Of a stretch of 64,000 nucleotides of DNA, positions 63,483 through 64,000 are shown piece after piece. The stretch covers positions 124,001 to 188,000 of the forward strand of contig JADJAE010000009.1 of assembly GCA_016704445.1 (NCBI GenBank). The letters are read 5' to 3'. The notes beneath the pieces were generated by a model that saw only the letters and a program-made list of their open reading frames with translations, made no database searches and was not told the origin of the DNA. Numbering within the stretch: position 1 is the first letter of the stretch; each line of letters starts with the position of its first letter. A program made the translations under genes and the position numbers. The DNA is from Deltaproteobacteria bacterium (GTDB lineage: Bacteria > Myxococcota_A > Polyangia > Polyangiales > Ga0077539).

Positions 63483-64000
63483 ATGGGTCTGTACGATTAT
63501 CTCTTCGGTCCCTCCACGCCGCCTCCGCCGACGGCGGCGCAGCGGGCCGCGGCGCAGCGGGCGGCGGCGCAGCGGGCGAGGGCGCAGCGCGACGCGCAGG
63601 CGAGGCTCTGCCAGAGCCCGACCCAGCGCACGGGCACCCTGCCGTGCGGGCTGCCCATCAAGACCAACCCCTGCGACCTCAAGGACCTCAAGATCACCGA
63701 GCGCAAGAACGGCTCCGGTGACGCTCCGTGGGTGGGGACCCATCCCGAGCCCGAGGAGCGCCAGCTCCCGAAGGCGTTCATCCTCACCAGCAGGGGTACC
63801 CCCAACGCGGACCCCTATGTCACCGGGACGATCATCGAAGTGACGGCGGGGGGGCCGGCGGACTTCCGAAAGACCTCCATCGATATCCTCATCGAGGAGG
63901 ACTATCAGTTCTGCGCGCAGGAGACGCACCCGCACCTTGTGGTGATCGACCCGCTCGGTCGAAACACCACCCTGCGGGGCGGCAAGAAGCACTCGATCCA
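63483..64000 (+). CDS. Possible T6SS cargo, N-terminal part (cut by window edge)
   Basis: The frame from ATG 63483 (MGLYDYLFG) is open through base 64000, at least 172 codons, so only the N-terminus is visible. Residues about 10-45 are Pro/Ala then tandem AAQRA/AAQRAR repeats (15-bp DNA units). Next come CGLPIKTNPCDLKDLKITE and KAFILTSRGTPNADPYVTGT. The visible region has strand-like sequence and no recognisable motif. Placement right behind vgrG and a small adaptor-like gene suggests an effector, but the catalytic part would be outside the window. Confidence 0.55.
   Translation, partial: MGLYDYLFGPSTPPPPTAAQRAAAQRAAAQRARAQRDAQARLCQSPTQRTGTLPCGLPIKTNPCDLKDLKITERKNGSGDAPWVGTHPEPEERQLPKAFILTSRGTPNADPYVTGTIIEVTAGGPADFRKTSIDILIEEDYQFCAQETHPHLVVIDPLGRNTTLRGGKKHSI

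Overview
The window is very GC-rich DNA from a Gram-negative bacterium, most likely a myxobacterium or close relative (Myxococcota, Polyangiales/Sandaracinaceae-like). The clues are: BamA, Lol and many lipoproteins (diderm envelope); a CarD-family regulator; a MopE-like calcium motif; a large Cys-rich lipoprotein built of NCGACG repeats; an NtrC-type regulator beside a Ser/Thr kinase; and a eukaryote-like PARP. Lineage is inferred from gene content only. Genes are packed tightly with many 4-bp ATGA/GTGA overlaps. No gap between genes exceeds about 200 bp and no tRNA, rRNA or CRISPR array was seen. Layout, 1-14 kb: the end of a methyltransferase, bamA, then a minus-strand three-gene cassette (frameshifted CDP-alcohol phosphatidyltransferase, nucleotidyltransferase, nucleotidyltransferase-aminotransferase fusion). 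This cassette is divergent from an MFS exporter and a myo-inositol-phosphate synthase. Together they suggest synthesis of a CDP-activated inositol (or amino-alcohol) phosphate and its transfer to a lipid or soluble acceptor. A GH31 glycosidase lipoprotein and molybdenum-cofactor genes moaB-moeA-moaD follow. 14-26 kb: carD, a lipoprotein, the conserved cinA-thpR-recA cluster, and a five-gene minus-strand operon of mostly unknown envelope proteins (phosphoesterase, Gly/Ser-rich protein, two paralogous small membrane proteins, DUF4403-like lipoprotein). A divergent NTase-fold protein, purD and a secreted beta-helix protein come next. 26-33 kb: a WGR-PARP, then a signalling block of histidine kinase, NtrC-type regulator (GAFTDA variant), TPR protein and a Ser/Thr kinase fused to a cyclic-nucleotide-binding domain. 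33-44 kb: FAD monooxygenase, prfB with the classical programmed +1 frameshift, a membrane sulfatase-like protein, a GT-C glycosyltransferase-like protein, then lysS-lolC/E-lolD. 44-53 kb: a complete but decayed IS4/IS701-type element (44562-46113, 5-bp target duplication) sits at the foot of the terminator hairpin between lolD and the convergent Cys-rich lipoprotein gene. That gene has 22 repeat units and an in-frame TGA before a plausible 38-codon tail. An AI-2E transporter, a radical SAM protein and an FGE-like lipoprotein follow. 53-64 kb: a 1523-residue zinc metalloprotease, a secreted repeat protein, hslO, and the start of a type VI secretion module: VgrG with a long C-terminal extension, a small conserved protein, and the beginning of a probable cargo gene cut by the window edge.
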